Part shown: piece by piece, positions 34,403 through 42,635 of the stretch
Layout of the letters: each line of letters opens with the position of its first letter
Position numbering within the stretch: the stretch's first letter is position 1
Assembly (NCBI GenBank): GCA_013289955.1
Contig: JABCYZ010000003.1
Span: 1-64,000 of the forward strand
DNA from: Acidobacteriota bacterium
GTDB lineage: Bacteria; Acidobacteriota; Terriglobia; Acidiferrales; UBA7541
Reading direction: 5' to 3'
DNA: 64,000 nt
Position numbers and translations under genes: made by a program
Notes under the pieces: model-generated
What the model saw: the letters and a program-made list of their open reading frames with translations, nothing else
What the model was told of the DNA's origin: nothing
Database searches by the model: none

Positions 34403-36379
34403 ATGGAGCAGGTGCAAGTCACATTGCCGGACGGCAAAGTCCAGGAGGTGCCCAAGGGCACGACTCCGGCGGACATCGCGCGAAAGATTTCACCGCGCCT
34501 CGCGGATGCAGCGCTGGTAGCTCGCGTTACGGCCGCAAACGGCACTCCTCTGCCCAATGCTCCCGATCTGGGCGAGCTCGTCGATTTGCGCCGCCCGCTT
34601 GAGGAGAATGTAAAGCTCCAGATTCTCACCGAAAAAGACCCTGACGCGCTTTTTGTCTTCCGCCATTCCGCGGCCCATCTGCTGGCCGCCGCCGTGATGG
34701 AGCTTTATCCGAACGTGAAGCTCGGTATTGGCCCGCCGATTGATACGGGGTTTTTCTATGAATTCCTCCGCGACGAGCCTTTCACTCCGGAAGACCTCGT
34801 AAAAATCGAAAAGAAAATGCACGAGCTGGCCGCACAGGACTTGCCGAACGAGCGCAAACTCATTCCGAAGCCCGAGGCCATTGAGCTATATAAAAAGAAC
34901 AATCAGATTTTCAAGTGCGAGCTCGTCGAAGAAAAAGCCAACGAGCTGATGGTTTCTTTCTACACCACCGGAAAATTCCTCGACTTCTGCCGCGGCCCGC
35001 ACATTCCTTCCACCAAGCGCATCACCGCGTTCAAGCTCATGAACGTCGCCGGCGCCTACTGGAAAGGCCAGGAAGGCAATCCGCAGCTCCAGCGCATCTA
35101 CGCGGCGTGCTTCTTTACGCAAAAAGAGCTGGACGAATATCTAAACCGCCTCGAAGAGGCGAAGCGCCGCGATCATCGCAAACTCGGCGTTGAGCTGGAA
35201 CTTTTCAGCATTCAGGAAGAAGCCGGCCCCGGCCTCATTTTTTGGCACCCCAAGGGCGGCCTCATCCGCAAAATTGTCGAAGACTGGCTCCGCGACGAAC
35301 TCCTCAGGCGCGGCTACGACCTTGTCTACACTCCGCACATCATGCGCCTCGACCTCTGGAAAACCAGCGGCCACACGGGCTTTTACAAAGACAGCATGTT
35401 CGGCCCCCTGGAAGTCGAAAAAGCCGACTACCAGCTCAAGCCCATGAACTGCCCCGGCCACATCCTTATTTACAAATCGAAGCTTCACAGCTACCGCGAT
35501 CTTCCCGTGCGTCTCGCCGAGCTCGGCACCGTCTATCGCTACGAACGCAGCGGCGTGCTGCATGGCCTCCTCCGCGTCCGCGGCTTTACGCAGGATGACG
35601 CCCACATTTTCTGCACGCCTTCCCAGATTGAATCCGAAGTCGAAGCTTGCATCGATTTCGCTTTCGCCGTAATGAAAAATTTCGGCTTCGATAAATTCGA
35701 AGTCGAACTCTCCGACTGGGATGCCGCGCACCCGGAAAATTACGCCGGCAAACCCGAAGACTGGCAACGCTCGACGGCCGCGTTAGCCGAAACCATGAAG
35801 AAGCTCAACATTCCGTATAAGACCATCACCGGCGAAGCCGCCTTCTACGGCCCCAAAATAGACGTAAAGCTCATCGACGCCATCGGCCGCCCCTGGCAGC
35901 TCACCACGGTCCAGTTCGATTTCAATCTCCCCGCGCGTTTTGGCCTCGAATATGTCGCTGAGGACGGCGCCAAGCATCAGCCGCTTATGGTCCATCGCGC
36001 CTTGCTCGGTTCCGTCGAACGCTTCTTCGGCATCCTGATCGAGCACTATGCCGGCGCTTTCCCGCTCTGGCTCGCACCGGTCCAGGTCCAGGTCTGCCCC
36101 GTCAGCGAAAAAGTCGCCGACTACGCCAAGCACGTCAAGGAAACTCTCAAGGGCCACAACATTCGCGTCCATCTCGACGACCGCAACGAGAAGCTTCCGG
36201 CCAAAATCCGCGACGCGCAGCTCCAGAAAATTCCCTACATGCTCATTGTCGGCGCCAAAGAAGCCGAAGCCGGCACCGTCTCCGTCCGCCACCGCAGCAA
36301 AGGCGACCAGGGCCCCAAGCCCCTCGCCGAAGTCATAGCCGCGCTCCAGGAAGAAATCGCCAACCGGTCCCTCGGTTAA
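34403..36379 (+). CDS. thrS: threonyl-tRNA synthetase
   Basis: Charges tRNA(Thr). The N-terminal TGS domain (VTLPDGKVQEVPKGTTPADIA) is followed by the editing domain with HSAAHLLAAA, the class II catalytic core with MNCPGHILIYKSKLHSYRDLP and RGFTQDDAHIF, and the anticodon-binding domain (VQVCPVSEKVADYAKHVKETLK). 658 residues is the usual bacterial length. ATG 34403 has AGGTG nine bases upstream. It heads the classical translation cluster, here separated from infC by three unrelated genes. It is directly downstream of the repeat-bounded island, so its original upstream control may have been altered. Confidence 0.97.
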   Translation: MEQVQVTLPDGKVQEVPKGTTPADIARKISPRLADAALVARVTAANGTPLPNAPDLGELVDLRRPLEENVKLQILTEKDPDALFVFRHSAAHLLAAAVMELYPNVKLGIGPPIDTGFFYEFLRDEPFTPEDLVKIEKKMHELAAQDLPNERKLIPKPEAIELYKKNNQIFKCELVEEKANELMVSFYTTGKFLDFCRGPHIPSTKRITAFKLMNVAGAYWKGQEGNPQLQRIYAACFFTQKELDEYLNRLEEAKRRDHRKLGVELELFSIQEEAGPGLIFWHPKGGLIRKIVEDWLRDELLRRGYDLVYTPHIMRLDLWKTSGHTGFYKDSMFGPLEVEKADYQLKPMNCPGHILIYKSKLHSYRDLPVRLAELGTVYRYERSGVLHGLLRVRGFTQDDAHIFCTPSQIESEVEACIDFAFAVMKNFGFDKFEVELSDWDAAHPENYAGKPEDWQRSTAALAETMKKLNIPYKTITGEAAFYGPKIDVKLIDAIGRPWQLTTVQFDFNLPARFGLEYVAEDGAKHQPLMVHRALLGSVERFFGILIEHYAGAFPLWLAPVQVQVCPVSEKVADYAKHVKETLKGHNIRVHLDDRNEKLPAKIRDAQLQKIPYMLIVGAKEAEAGTVSVRHRSKGDQGPKPLAEVIAALQEEIANRSLG

Positions 36380-36477
36380 CAAAATTTTCCGGATGGCGTG
36401 TTGCGGTGGGCCTTGCGGTTAAACATGGGAAGTTTTCACTTTGAGGGAAGTAGCCTCTGTGTTACGGTTCCTCCCCG

Positions 36478-37242
36478 ATGGGCTTCCCTCCAGCCAATCC
36501 CACGCCGCAATTCGCCACGGCCGAGTACGCCGGCGGCGACGTTTGCAAATCCTGTCATCAACCGATCTCCGGCTCCTACTACCGAATCAACGGTTCGCTC
36601 GCCTGCGAACGCTGCACCACGCAGCTACAAACCCAGCTCCCCAAAGACAACCACGCCTCTTTCGTCCGCGCTCTGATGTTTGGAATGGGCGCCGCAATCC
36701 TCGGTCTCATCGGTTACGCCGCCTTCACCATCATTACCTCCATCAGAATCGGCTACATTTCTCTCGCCGTAGGATGGCTCATCGGCAAAGCGATGCGTAC
36801 GGGTTCGCGAGGCATCGGTGGCCTTCGTTATCAGATCGCCGCCGCACTATTCACTTATGCCGCTGTCTCGATGGCCGCCATTCCGATCTACTTTTCACAA
36901 ATCAGCAAGGACAAGGCTTCCAGACCTCCGGTCGTGAAAACCGCGCCTGCCAATCCAGGCGCCGATGACGCGGATACGGACGACTCGGCTTCTTCATCCG
37001 GAGGCGGGACGCCCGCGCACGCCGCGAAGCCCAGGATGAACTTCTTCAGCGTCCTGGGCCTCCTCGCGCTGATGGGCTTGGCTTCTCCCTTCACCGAATT
37101 ACAGGACCCGTTTCACGGCTTGATTGGCCTCATCATCTTGTTCGTCGGCATCCGCTTCGCCTGGCAACAAACCGGCGCGCCCAAAATAGATATCGTCGGC
37201 CCTTTCCAGAATCGCGCGCCAACAGCGACGCCCGCGACCTGA
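36478..37242 (+). CDS. zinc-ribbon-headed membrane protein
   Basis: 254 residues. The N-terminus carries a treble-clef or zinc-ribbon-like pair, CKSCHQPI and CERC (residues about 22-45). Hydrophobic segments follow around 64-90, 90-135 and 190-235, separated by a proline/acidic linker (ADDADTDDSASSSGGG). It is not recognised as a named family. Its stop is 20 bp before the site-2 protease gene, which also starts with a zinc ribbon, so the two probably work together. Confidence 0.7.
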   Translation: MGFPPANPTPQFATAEYAGGDVCKSCHQPISGSYYRINGSLACERCTTQLQTQLPKDNHASFVRALMFGMGAAILGLIGYAAFTIITSIRIGYISLAVGWLIGKAMRTGSRGIGGLRYQIAAALFTYAAVSMAAIPIYFSQISKDKASRPPVVKTAPANPGADDADTDDSASSSGGGTPAHAAKPRMNFFSVLGLLALMGLASPFTELQDPFHGLIGLIILFVGIRFAWQQTGAPKIDIVGPFQNRAPTATPAT

Positions 37243-37261
37243 GCGGCACGGCCTCGAACCC

Positions 37262-38269
37262 GTGTCCTCTCCCCCTATCGTGGAACCGATTCGCAATTGT
37301 CACAATTGCGGTCAATCCGTGCCCCTTGGCGCCCTCGATTGCCCGCAATGCCACACGCTCCTTTACAGCGAGGAGTTAGTCCGCATCTCGACGAGAGCAA
37401 ATCAACTCGAAGAACAAAGCGCCCTGCCGCAAGCCCGCGACGAATGGCAGAAGGCCCTCGCGCTCCTCCCTCACAATTCGAATCAAGCCGAATGGATTCG
37501 CGGCAAAATCTTTAAACTCGAACTCACCGAAAAACACTCCGCTTCGCAGCCCCCGAAAAATGACTGGACCAAACGTCTCGGTCCCCTCGCTCCTATTGCC
37601 ATCTTGCTCGTGAAGAGCAAGGGCCTTTTCCTTGCCCTCTTCAAGCTTAAGTTCCTCTTCAGTTTTTTTGCCTTCCTGGCCATCTACTGGACCCTCTATG
37701 GCTTCAAATTCGGCGCAGGTTTTGCGGTCCTCCTTCTCGTCCACGAACTCGGTCATTATATCGACATCCGCCGCCGCGGCCTGCCCGCTGACATGCCGGT
37801 CTTCCTCCCAGGACTCGGCGCCTATGTTCGCTGGGAAGCCATGGGCGTCACTCGCCAAACGCGCGCCGCCGTCAGCCTCGCGGGCCCGTTAGCCGGTTTA
37901 CTAGCCACCGCCGTCTGCGTCTATCTTTGGCATCACACTGGCTACGGCTTGTGGAGCGTGCTAGCCAGAGTTTCCGGCGTGTTAAATCTCCTGAATCTCA
38001 CGCCTGTCTGGATTCTCGACGGCGGCCAAGCGATGAACGCTCTCTCCAAAGCCGAACGTTTCGTCCTCCTCGCTTTGACTCTCGCGCTCTGGGCGTTTCT
38101 TGGCCAGGGCTTATTCTTCCTCGTCGCCGCGGGTATCACCTATCGCCTCTTCACCAAGGACCTTCCGCCGACTCCGAATCATCCTATCGCGGCCTACTAT
38201 GCGTCTCTTCTCATCGGTCTTGGCGCAATCCTCTATATAATCCCCGGACAGGGATTGCTCCCGCGCTAA
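37262..38269 (+). CDS. site-2 protease family (M50) with N-terminal zinc ribbon
   Basis: A membrane-embedded metalloprotease of the regulated-intramembrane-proteolysis type. Residues 13-30 form a zinc ribbon (CHNCG...CPQC), followed by a short TPR-like helical pair, then membrane helices bearing HELGHYID (His161, Glu162, His165) and the distal metal motif NLTPVWILDGGQ (Asp253). 335 residues. Located directly after the zinc-ribbon membrane protein and before the VOC gene inside the translation cluster. Substrate unknown; stress-factor processing is the usual theme of the family. Confidence 0.88.
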   Translation: MSSPPIVEPIRNCHNCGQSVPLGALDCPQCHTLLYSEELVRISTRANQLEEQSALPQARDEWQKALALLPHNSNQAEWIRGKIFKLELTEKHSASQPPKNDWTKRLGPLAPIAILLVKSKGLFLALFKLKFLFSFFAFLAIYWTLYGFKFGAGFAVLLLVHELGHYIDIRRRGLPADMPVFLPGLGAYVRWEAMGVTRQTRAAVSLAGPLAGLLATAVCVYLWHHTGYGLWSVLARVSGVLNLLNLTPVWILDGGQAMNALSKAERFVLLALTLALWAFLGQGLFFLVAAGITYRLFTKDLPPTPNHPIAAYYASLLIGLGAILYIIPGQGLLPR

Positions 38270-38297
38270 CTCGCGGCAGCCTTACGCGGAGGACGCA

Positions 38298-39029
38298 ATG
38301 CACCACACAATTTCGCGACGGCAGTTTGTTTCGACAGGAGTCGCGACTTTTGCCGCCTCCGCTGTCAACCCTCGCGCGATGTTTCCCGCCCAGAAAGAAG
38401 GGCCTCCCGCCATGCTCGATCACATCCTTCTCGGCTGCAGCGTTCTCGATCGCGGCATCGATTTCGTCGCCCAACACACCGGCGTGCGCGCCACATTCGG
38501 CGGCGTCCATCCAGGACGCGGAACGCAGAATGCTCTCCTCTCCCTCGGCGAAAAACACTATCTCGAGATCATCGCGCCCGATCCCGAGCAGCCCCATGCG
38601 CCCGACCATTACGGCTTGCAAAAGCTTACCGAGCCTCGCCTCGTTACCTGGGCCGCTCATCCCGGCGATCTAACTCCATTCGCTTCTCGCCTCAGCGCCG
38701 CCTCCATCGCTTTCGAAGGTCCAACCCCCGGCTCCCGCAAACGTCCCGACGGCCGCCTCCTCCAGTGGAAAACCCTGACTCTCAAGGACAACCATTCCGG
38801 CCTCCTTCCCTTCTTCATCGAGTGGAGCGCCGACACCGTCCATCCTTCCGCCGACGCGCCCTCCGGCTGCAAAATCGATCACTTCTCACTCGCCACACCT
38901 GCCGACTCTGAACTGCGGCGCATCTCCGTCACACTCGGCCTCGGCGTCTCCGTGTCCTATGCCGAACAGCCGCAAGTCCGCGCCCGGATCGAAGGCCCCG
39001 GCGGCAAAGTCCTCACTCTCTCTTCCTAA
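38298..39029 (+). CDS. VOC/glyoxalase-like domain protein with Tat-like leader
   Basis: Residues 5-22 (SRRQFVSTGVATFAASA) are a twin-arginine-type signal. The rest matches the glyoxalase-like (DUF-type VOC) domain: LDHILLGCSVLDRGIDFVAQHTG, GRGTQNALLSLGEKHYLEIIAP and a second repeat starting IDHFSLATP. These proteins bind small molecules or metal; no catalytic residues can be assigned. 243 residues, 28 bp after the protease gene. An exported VOC protein in a translation cluster is odd and probably reflects insertion. Confidence 0.75.
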   Translation: MHHTISRRQFVSTGVATFAASAVNPRAMFPAQKEGPPAMLDHILLGCSVLDRGIDFVAQHTGVRATFGGVHPGRGTQNALLSLGEKHYLEIIAPDPEQPHAPDHYGLQKLTEPRLVTWAAHPGDLTPFASRLSAASIAFEGPTPGSRKRPDGRLLQWKTLTLKDNHSGLLPFFIEWSADTVHPSADAPSGCKIDHFSLATPADSELRRISVTLGLGVSVSYAEQPQVRARIEGPGGKVLTLSS

Positions 39030-39077
39030 ATCTGGCCTCGCCCGCTTTCCGCTCTCTCTGAAAGCTCAGCCAACCCC

Positions 39078-39108
39078 TTGCTCAACCAATCCCGCTACGT
39101 GCTATACT
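39078..39108 (+). promoter_or_regulatory. candidate infC promoter
   Basis: TATACT at 39103-39108 is a good -10; TTGCTC at 39078 lies 19 bases upstream. Transcription would begin near 39115, leaving a leader of about 100 bases that could carry autoregulation. Confidence 0.45.
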
Positions 39109-39214
39109 TTGAAACCCGTCCTCGGCTTCTAGCGAGCCGTGCGCACGGTCAACGATTCGAGGCCCAGCCCGGCGAGGCGGGCAGTAAGGCGCCTTTCAGC
39201 ACTTAGGGGGGAAT

Positions 39215-39802
39215 ATCGCAGAACGCAGCTTCCGGCAGAGCGATCGCATCCGCGTCAACGAGCGGATTCGCGCTCGCGAGATCCGGGTGATTGATGAAGA
39301 GGGCGGCCAGCTTGGCGTCATGCAGCCATTCGAGGCCATGAAGTTGGCGCGCGAGCGCGGTCTTGACCTGGTGGAAATCTCGCCCACGGCGGATCCTCCG
39401 GTCTGCAAGATCACCGACTACGGCAAGTATCTCTACCAGGCCAACAAGAAAGCGCACGAGCAGCGCAAGAGCAGCCGTGGTTCGCAGCTGAAGGAAGTAA
39501 AATTTCGCCCCGCCACCGCGGAACACGATTATCAGGTTCGCAAGAATCAGATCATTCGCTTCCTCGGCGACGGTCACAAAGTTCGCGCGATGATTTTTCA
39601 TCGCGGCCGCGAAATGGCGCACCAGGAAGTAGGGCGCGCCAAGATGAATCGCTTGCTGGTGGAAATTGCCGACCAGTGCCAGATCGAAACGATGCCGCGC
39701 ATGGAGGGCAACGTCCTGGTGGCTCTGCTGGCGCCGAAAAAGGGCGCTACGGTCACCAAACCGAGCGGCCAACCAGCGGCCAACGCCCAGCAGTCGCAAT
39801 AG
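39215..39802 (+). CDS. infC: translation initiation factor IF-3, apparent ATC start
   Basis: IF-3 binds the 30S subunit and rejects non-AUG initiation. Conserved regions: RVNERIRAREIRVIDEEGG, LDLVEISPTADPPVCKITDYGKY, VKFRPATAEHDYQVRKNQI and the C-terminal RGREMAHQEVG. Conserved residues extend upstream of the first ATG/GTG/TTG in frame (GTG 39287). Continuing upstream, no standard start occurs before an ATC at 39215, which is preceded at ideal distance by AGGGGGG. Use of a rare start is the known hallmark of infC because IF-3 discriminates against it, giving autoregulation. With this start the protein has 195 residues. Followed by rpmI. Confidence 0.9.
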   Translation: MAERSFRQSDRIRVNERIRAREIRVIDEEGGQLGVMQPFEAMKLARERGLDLVEISPTADPPVCKITDYGKYLYQANKKAHEQRKSSRGSQLKEVKFRPATAEHDYQVRKNQIIRFLGDGHKVRAMIFHRGREMAHQEVGRAKMNRLLVEIADQCQIETMPRMEGNVLVALLAPKKGATVTKPSGQPAANAQQSQ

Positions 39803-39859
39803 TTTTAGAAATTCCTGGGGCCGGGTGAGCCCCGCTTTTGAAGGAGAGATCTTCTAGCC

Positions 39860-40081
39860 ATGCCAAGGAATTCGACGAAACCGAAACTGAAACTGAAGAC
39901 CCATCGCGGCGCGCGCAAACGCTTCAAGATCACCGCGAACGGCAAGATCAAACGCATGCACTCCGGCAAGCGCCACCTCATGGGCACAAAAGCCCCCGGC
40001 CGCATGCGCAAACTGAAGAAGCTGACGCTCGTGAATCCGGCCGATGTGGCCGCCGTCAGGCAAATGCTTCCCTACGGCTAA
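39860..40081 (+). CDS. rpmI: 50S ribosomal protein L35
   Basis: 73 residues, strongly basic. LKTHRGARKRFKITANGKIKR and HLMGTKAPGRMRKLKK are family hallmarks. It lies 57 bp after infC in the canonical infC-rpmI-rplT order. GGAG is 13 bases before the ATG, a slightly long spacing. Part of the large subunit; co-regulated with L20 in bacteria. Confidence 0.95.
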   Translation: MPRNSTKPKLKLKTHRGARKRFKITANGKIKRMHSGKRHLMGTKAPGRMRKLKKLTLVNPADVAAVRQMLPYG

Positions 40082-40174
40082 AAGCCGCAGAGTTTCTCAC
40101 GCGCGTCCACCATGTTCACGCGCGCAGGAATTTTCTTCGCAGGGGCGCGGCATGCCGGGCCCTTGCGATCAAAA

Positions 40175-40281
40175 CGCGGGATAGAAATCCCGCGCATCGT
40201 GCCAGGCAGCGCTTCACGGGTGCCTGCCGGCCGATAAGCCGCAACAAAGTTTGCCGCAAGGCAAACAAAAGCGGCCAGCAG
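40175..40281 (+). promoter_or_regulatory. structured RNA in the rpmI-rplT spacer
   Basis: The 286-bp spacer contains several near-perfect hairpins: CGCGGGAT-AGAA-ATCCCGCG (40175-40194), CAGGCA/TGCCTG (40203-40226) and GTTTGCC-GCAA-GGCAAAC (40249-40266, a GNRA loop). CTGCCGGCC at 40224 can also pair with GGCCAGCAG at 40273 in an alternative fold. Such density suggests an L20-type autoregulatory site for rplT, though the placement differs from the usual one upstream of infC or rpmI. Confidence 0.5.
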
Positions 40282-40367
40282 TTCATCAGAGACAAACCCG
40301 CTGCCGAACGCGTTTCCCTTCGCGTGCGCGCATCGCGTTTGTCTCCCAAACTTAAGGAGAAAAACCC

Positions 40368-40745
40368 ATGGCACGCGTAAAACGCGGCACAAAACGCCGC
40401 GCCCGCCGTAAAAAGTACCTCAAGCGGACAAAAGGCTTCTTTCTAACAAAAAGCAAGCTCTACCAATCCGCGCAGGAAGCCGCGAATCGCGCCGATCGTT
40501 ATGCCAAGCGCGACCGCCGCGTAAAAAAGCGCGAATACCGCAAGCTATGGATCCAGCGCATCGGCGCAGCCGCACGCAACAACGGCCTGACCTACGGACA
40601 GCTGATCCACGGCCTGAAAGCCGCCGGCGTGTCCCTCGATCGCAAGATCCTGGCCGACATCGCGGTCAAAGACGCCGCCGCCTTCACAAGCCTGGTCGCC
40701 AGCGCCAAAGCCGCCGCTCCGCCGCAGGCCAAAAAGGCGTCCTAG
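40368..40745 (+). CDS. rplT: 50S ribosomal protein L20
   Basis: 125 residues, very basic. [24 protein letters not shown] and the conserved [25 protein letters not shown] identify L20, which binds 23S rRNA early in assembly and represses its own operon. AAGGAG lies 8 bases before the ATG. The preceding 286-bp spacer is rich in hairpins. An intrinsic terminator follows at 40753. Confidence 0.96.
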   Translation: MARVKRGTKRRARRKKYLKRTKGFFLTKSKLYQSAQEAANRADRYAKRDRRVKKREYRKLWIQRIGAAARNNGLTYGQLIHGLKAAGVSLDRKILADIAVKDAAAFTSLVASAKAAAPPQAKKAS

Positions 40746-40752
40746 CTCTTTG

Positions 40753-40805
40753 GCCGGGCCCGGCAGACCGTCCTTTTGAACCGGGCGAGCCGGCGCTTTT
40801 TCTTT
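40753..40805 (+). terminator. terminator/attenuator between rplT and pheS
   Basis: GCCGGGCCCGG (40753-40763) pairs with CCGGGC-GAG-CCGGC (40781-40794), an 11-bp stem with a three-base bulge, followed by GCTTTTTCTTTC. It would separate the ribosomal genes from pheS or act as an attenuator. Confidence 0.7.
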
Positions 40806-40860
40806 CGCATTCGCTCCCGGCGCGTCGGCCCGCCCCGGGAGAAATCTCTCTTCGATTTCT

Positions 40861-40889
40861 GAAGGGGCATGAACTGGTCGTGCCCCTTC
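40861..40889 (+). promoter_or_regulatory. hairpin immediately upstream of pheS
   Basis: GAAGGGGCA and TGCCCCTTC form a perfect 9-bp stem with an 11-base loop, ending 19 bases before the pheS ATG. No ribosome site is obvious between them, so the stem may gate pheS translation or be a Rho-independent remnant. Confidence 0.45.
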
Positions 40890-40908
40890 GTTGTAAGCTG
40901 TTTCGCTT

Positions 40909-42042
40909 ATGCCGAACATCGAAAATCCGACCGCGACGACTCTCTCCGCTCTCGGCGTAACCACCGCCGCCGCAATTGCGGATCACTTTGCCGCTATCCG
41001 CTCGCGCTTCGACGCCGAATCCGCTTCCATTCACGACGAATCCGGCTGGAAAATTCTCCGCGACGCCTGGCTCGGCCGCAAATCCGGTGTGCTCGCGCAA
41101 ATCACCGACAACTGGCTCAAACCCGCCCCGGCCGATCTCAAACGCTCGGCCGGCGCCGGCCTCAACGAACTTCGCGCCCACGTGGAATCACAAATCGAAT
41201 CCCGCCGCCAAGCCATTGAATCCGGCGCCGACCAATCCGCCCTCGCGCACGACCACATCGACCTCTCTCTCCCGGGCGTCGAACGTCCCACCGGCTCGCA
41301 TCACCTCGTCCGCCAGGTCTTCGAGCAAATCGAAGACATCTTCGTCTCCATCGGCTTCTCCGTCGTCGAAGGCCCCGAAATCGAAACGCCCTATTACAAT
41401 TTCGAGGCGCTTAACATTCCCGAATTCCATCCTGTCCGCGACGACATGGACACCTTCTACCTCGATCTCCCGAAAGGCGCCTCGACGCCGCTGCTTCTCC
41501 GCACGCACACATCGCCCATGCAGATCCGCACCATGGAAAAGCGCAAGCCTCCCGTGCGGGTCATCGTCCCCGGCAAGGTCTATCGCCGCGACAATCCCGA
41601 CGCCACGCACTCCTTCATTTTCCATCAAGTCGAAGGCCTGGCGGTCGATGCCGACATCACCTTCTGCGACTTCACCGGCACCATCGAGTATTTCGTAAAA
41701 CAGTTCTTCGGCCACGGAGTAAAAACCCGCTTCCGCCCCAGCTATTTCCCGTTCACCGAGCCGAGCGTCGAGTTCGACGTCTCCTGCATCTTCTGCGGCG
41801 GCAGCGGCACGAGCGCCGCCGGCGGGACGTGCTCGAAATGCAAAGGCGCCGGCTGGATCGAACTCTTCGGCGCAGGCATGGTCGATCCGGCCGTCTACGG
41901 GTTCGTCAACTACGACGCCAAAAAAGTCAGTGGCTTCGCCTTCGGCATGGGCATCGACCGCCTCGCCATGCTCAAATACCAGATCGACGACATTCAGGTT
42001 TTCTTTCAGAACGATGTCCGCTTCCTGCGTCAGTTCCCGTAG
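40909..42042 (+). CDS. pheS: phenylalanyl-tRNA synthetase alpha subunit
   Basis: Catalytic subunit of the alpha2-beta2 PheRS. The N-terminal coiled coil is followed by motif 1 (IGFSVVEGPEIETPYYNFEALN), the region RTHTSPMQIR, motif 2 (YRRDNPDATHSFIFHQVEGL) and motif 3 (FAFGMGIDRLAMLKYQIDDI). A Cys-rich insert CIFCGGSG...CSKCKGAGW in the middle resembles a zinc knuckle, a feature found in several bacterial PheS proteins. 377 residues, slightly longer than E. coli's. Two genes separate it from pheT. Confidence 0.96.
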   Translation: MPNIENPTATTLSALGVTTAAAIADHFAAIRSRFDAESASIHDESGWKILRDAWLGRKSGVLAQITDNWLKPAPADLKRSAGAGLNELRAHVESQIESRRQAIESGADQSALAHDHIDLSLPGVERPTGSHHLVRQVFEQIEDIFVSIGFSVVEGPEIETPYYNFEALNIPEFHPVRDDMDTFYLDLPKGASTPLLLRTHTSPMQIRTMEKRKPPVRVIVPGKVYRRDNPDATHSFIFHQVEGLAVDADITFCDFTGTIEYFVKQFFGHGVKTRFRPSYFPFTEPSVEFDVSCIFCGGSGTSAAGGTCSKCKGAGWIELFGAGMVDPAVYGFVNYDAKKVSGFAFGMGIDRLAMLKYQIDDIQVFFQNDVRFLRQFP

Positions 42043-42083
42043 CCAGAGGCTTCCGCCCGGCAGGTTTCGCATTTGCGTGGAGA

Positions 42084-42536
42084 ATGACTGTGGCCGATGA
42101 AATCACCGTTCTGAAAGATCGACTCCTAGACTCCATCCGGCGGGAGAACTTCACCGTTTTCTACGGCGCCTTTCCCACCGACAACTTGCCGCAACTGGCC
42201 TGGAATTCCGACCTTGAGCCCGACCCCGACCGCTTCTTCCAGTTCGCCAAAGCGCAAAACCTTCGCGTCGTCTACCTGAATTGGGTACCCTTCACCGCGG
42301 AAACCATCGACCAGAACGTGCTCGAAGCCGGAGAAGGCCAGAACCTGAGCGCGGCGCAAACGGACTGGCTCACCGACCGCAACAACCGTCTCGAGGAGTT
42401 CCGTCAGTTCGCCGGGCAGACGGCTTCTGTCCGGGTGGGCTTTCTGCTCGATGGTGTTTTCCATTTTTACGAGCGCGTCTACGATTGGTACGACGCTTTC
42501 GGCACGCTCCTTGAAGAAGAGCAGCCGGAGGCCTGA
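42084..42536 (+). CDS. conserved protein of unknown function between pheS and pheT
   Basis: 150 residues from ATG 42084 (GGAGA upstream, closer than ideal). The sequence is acidic with WNSDLEPDPDRFFQFAKAQNLRVVYLNW, TDWLTDRNNRLEEFRQF and VRVGFLLDGVFHFYERVYDWYDAF, the latter aromatic-rich. No domain is recognised. It is tightly placed in the operon (41 bp after pheS) and codon use matches the neighbours, so it is probably a real acidobacterial orphan gene. Confidence 0.6.
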   Translation: MTVADEITVLKDRLLDSIRRENFTVFYGAFPTDNLPQLAWNSDLEPDPDRFFQFAKAQNLRVVYLNWVPFTAETIDQNVLEAGEGQNLSAAQTDWLTDRNNRLEEFRQFAGQTASVRVGFLLDGVFHFYERVYDWYDAFGTLLEEEQPEA

Positions 42537-42635
42537 GGCAGCCATAGATAGCGCCGGGTGGTGGCAGGCCTTTCGCGCTGCCCGAGGTTCCAAGTGGGTG
42601 TTCGTTCGCACTAGATAAGGGAACGTCATTTCGCC

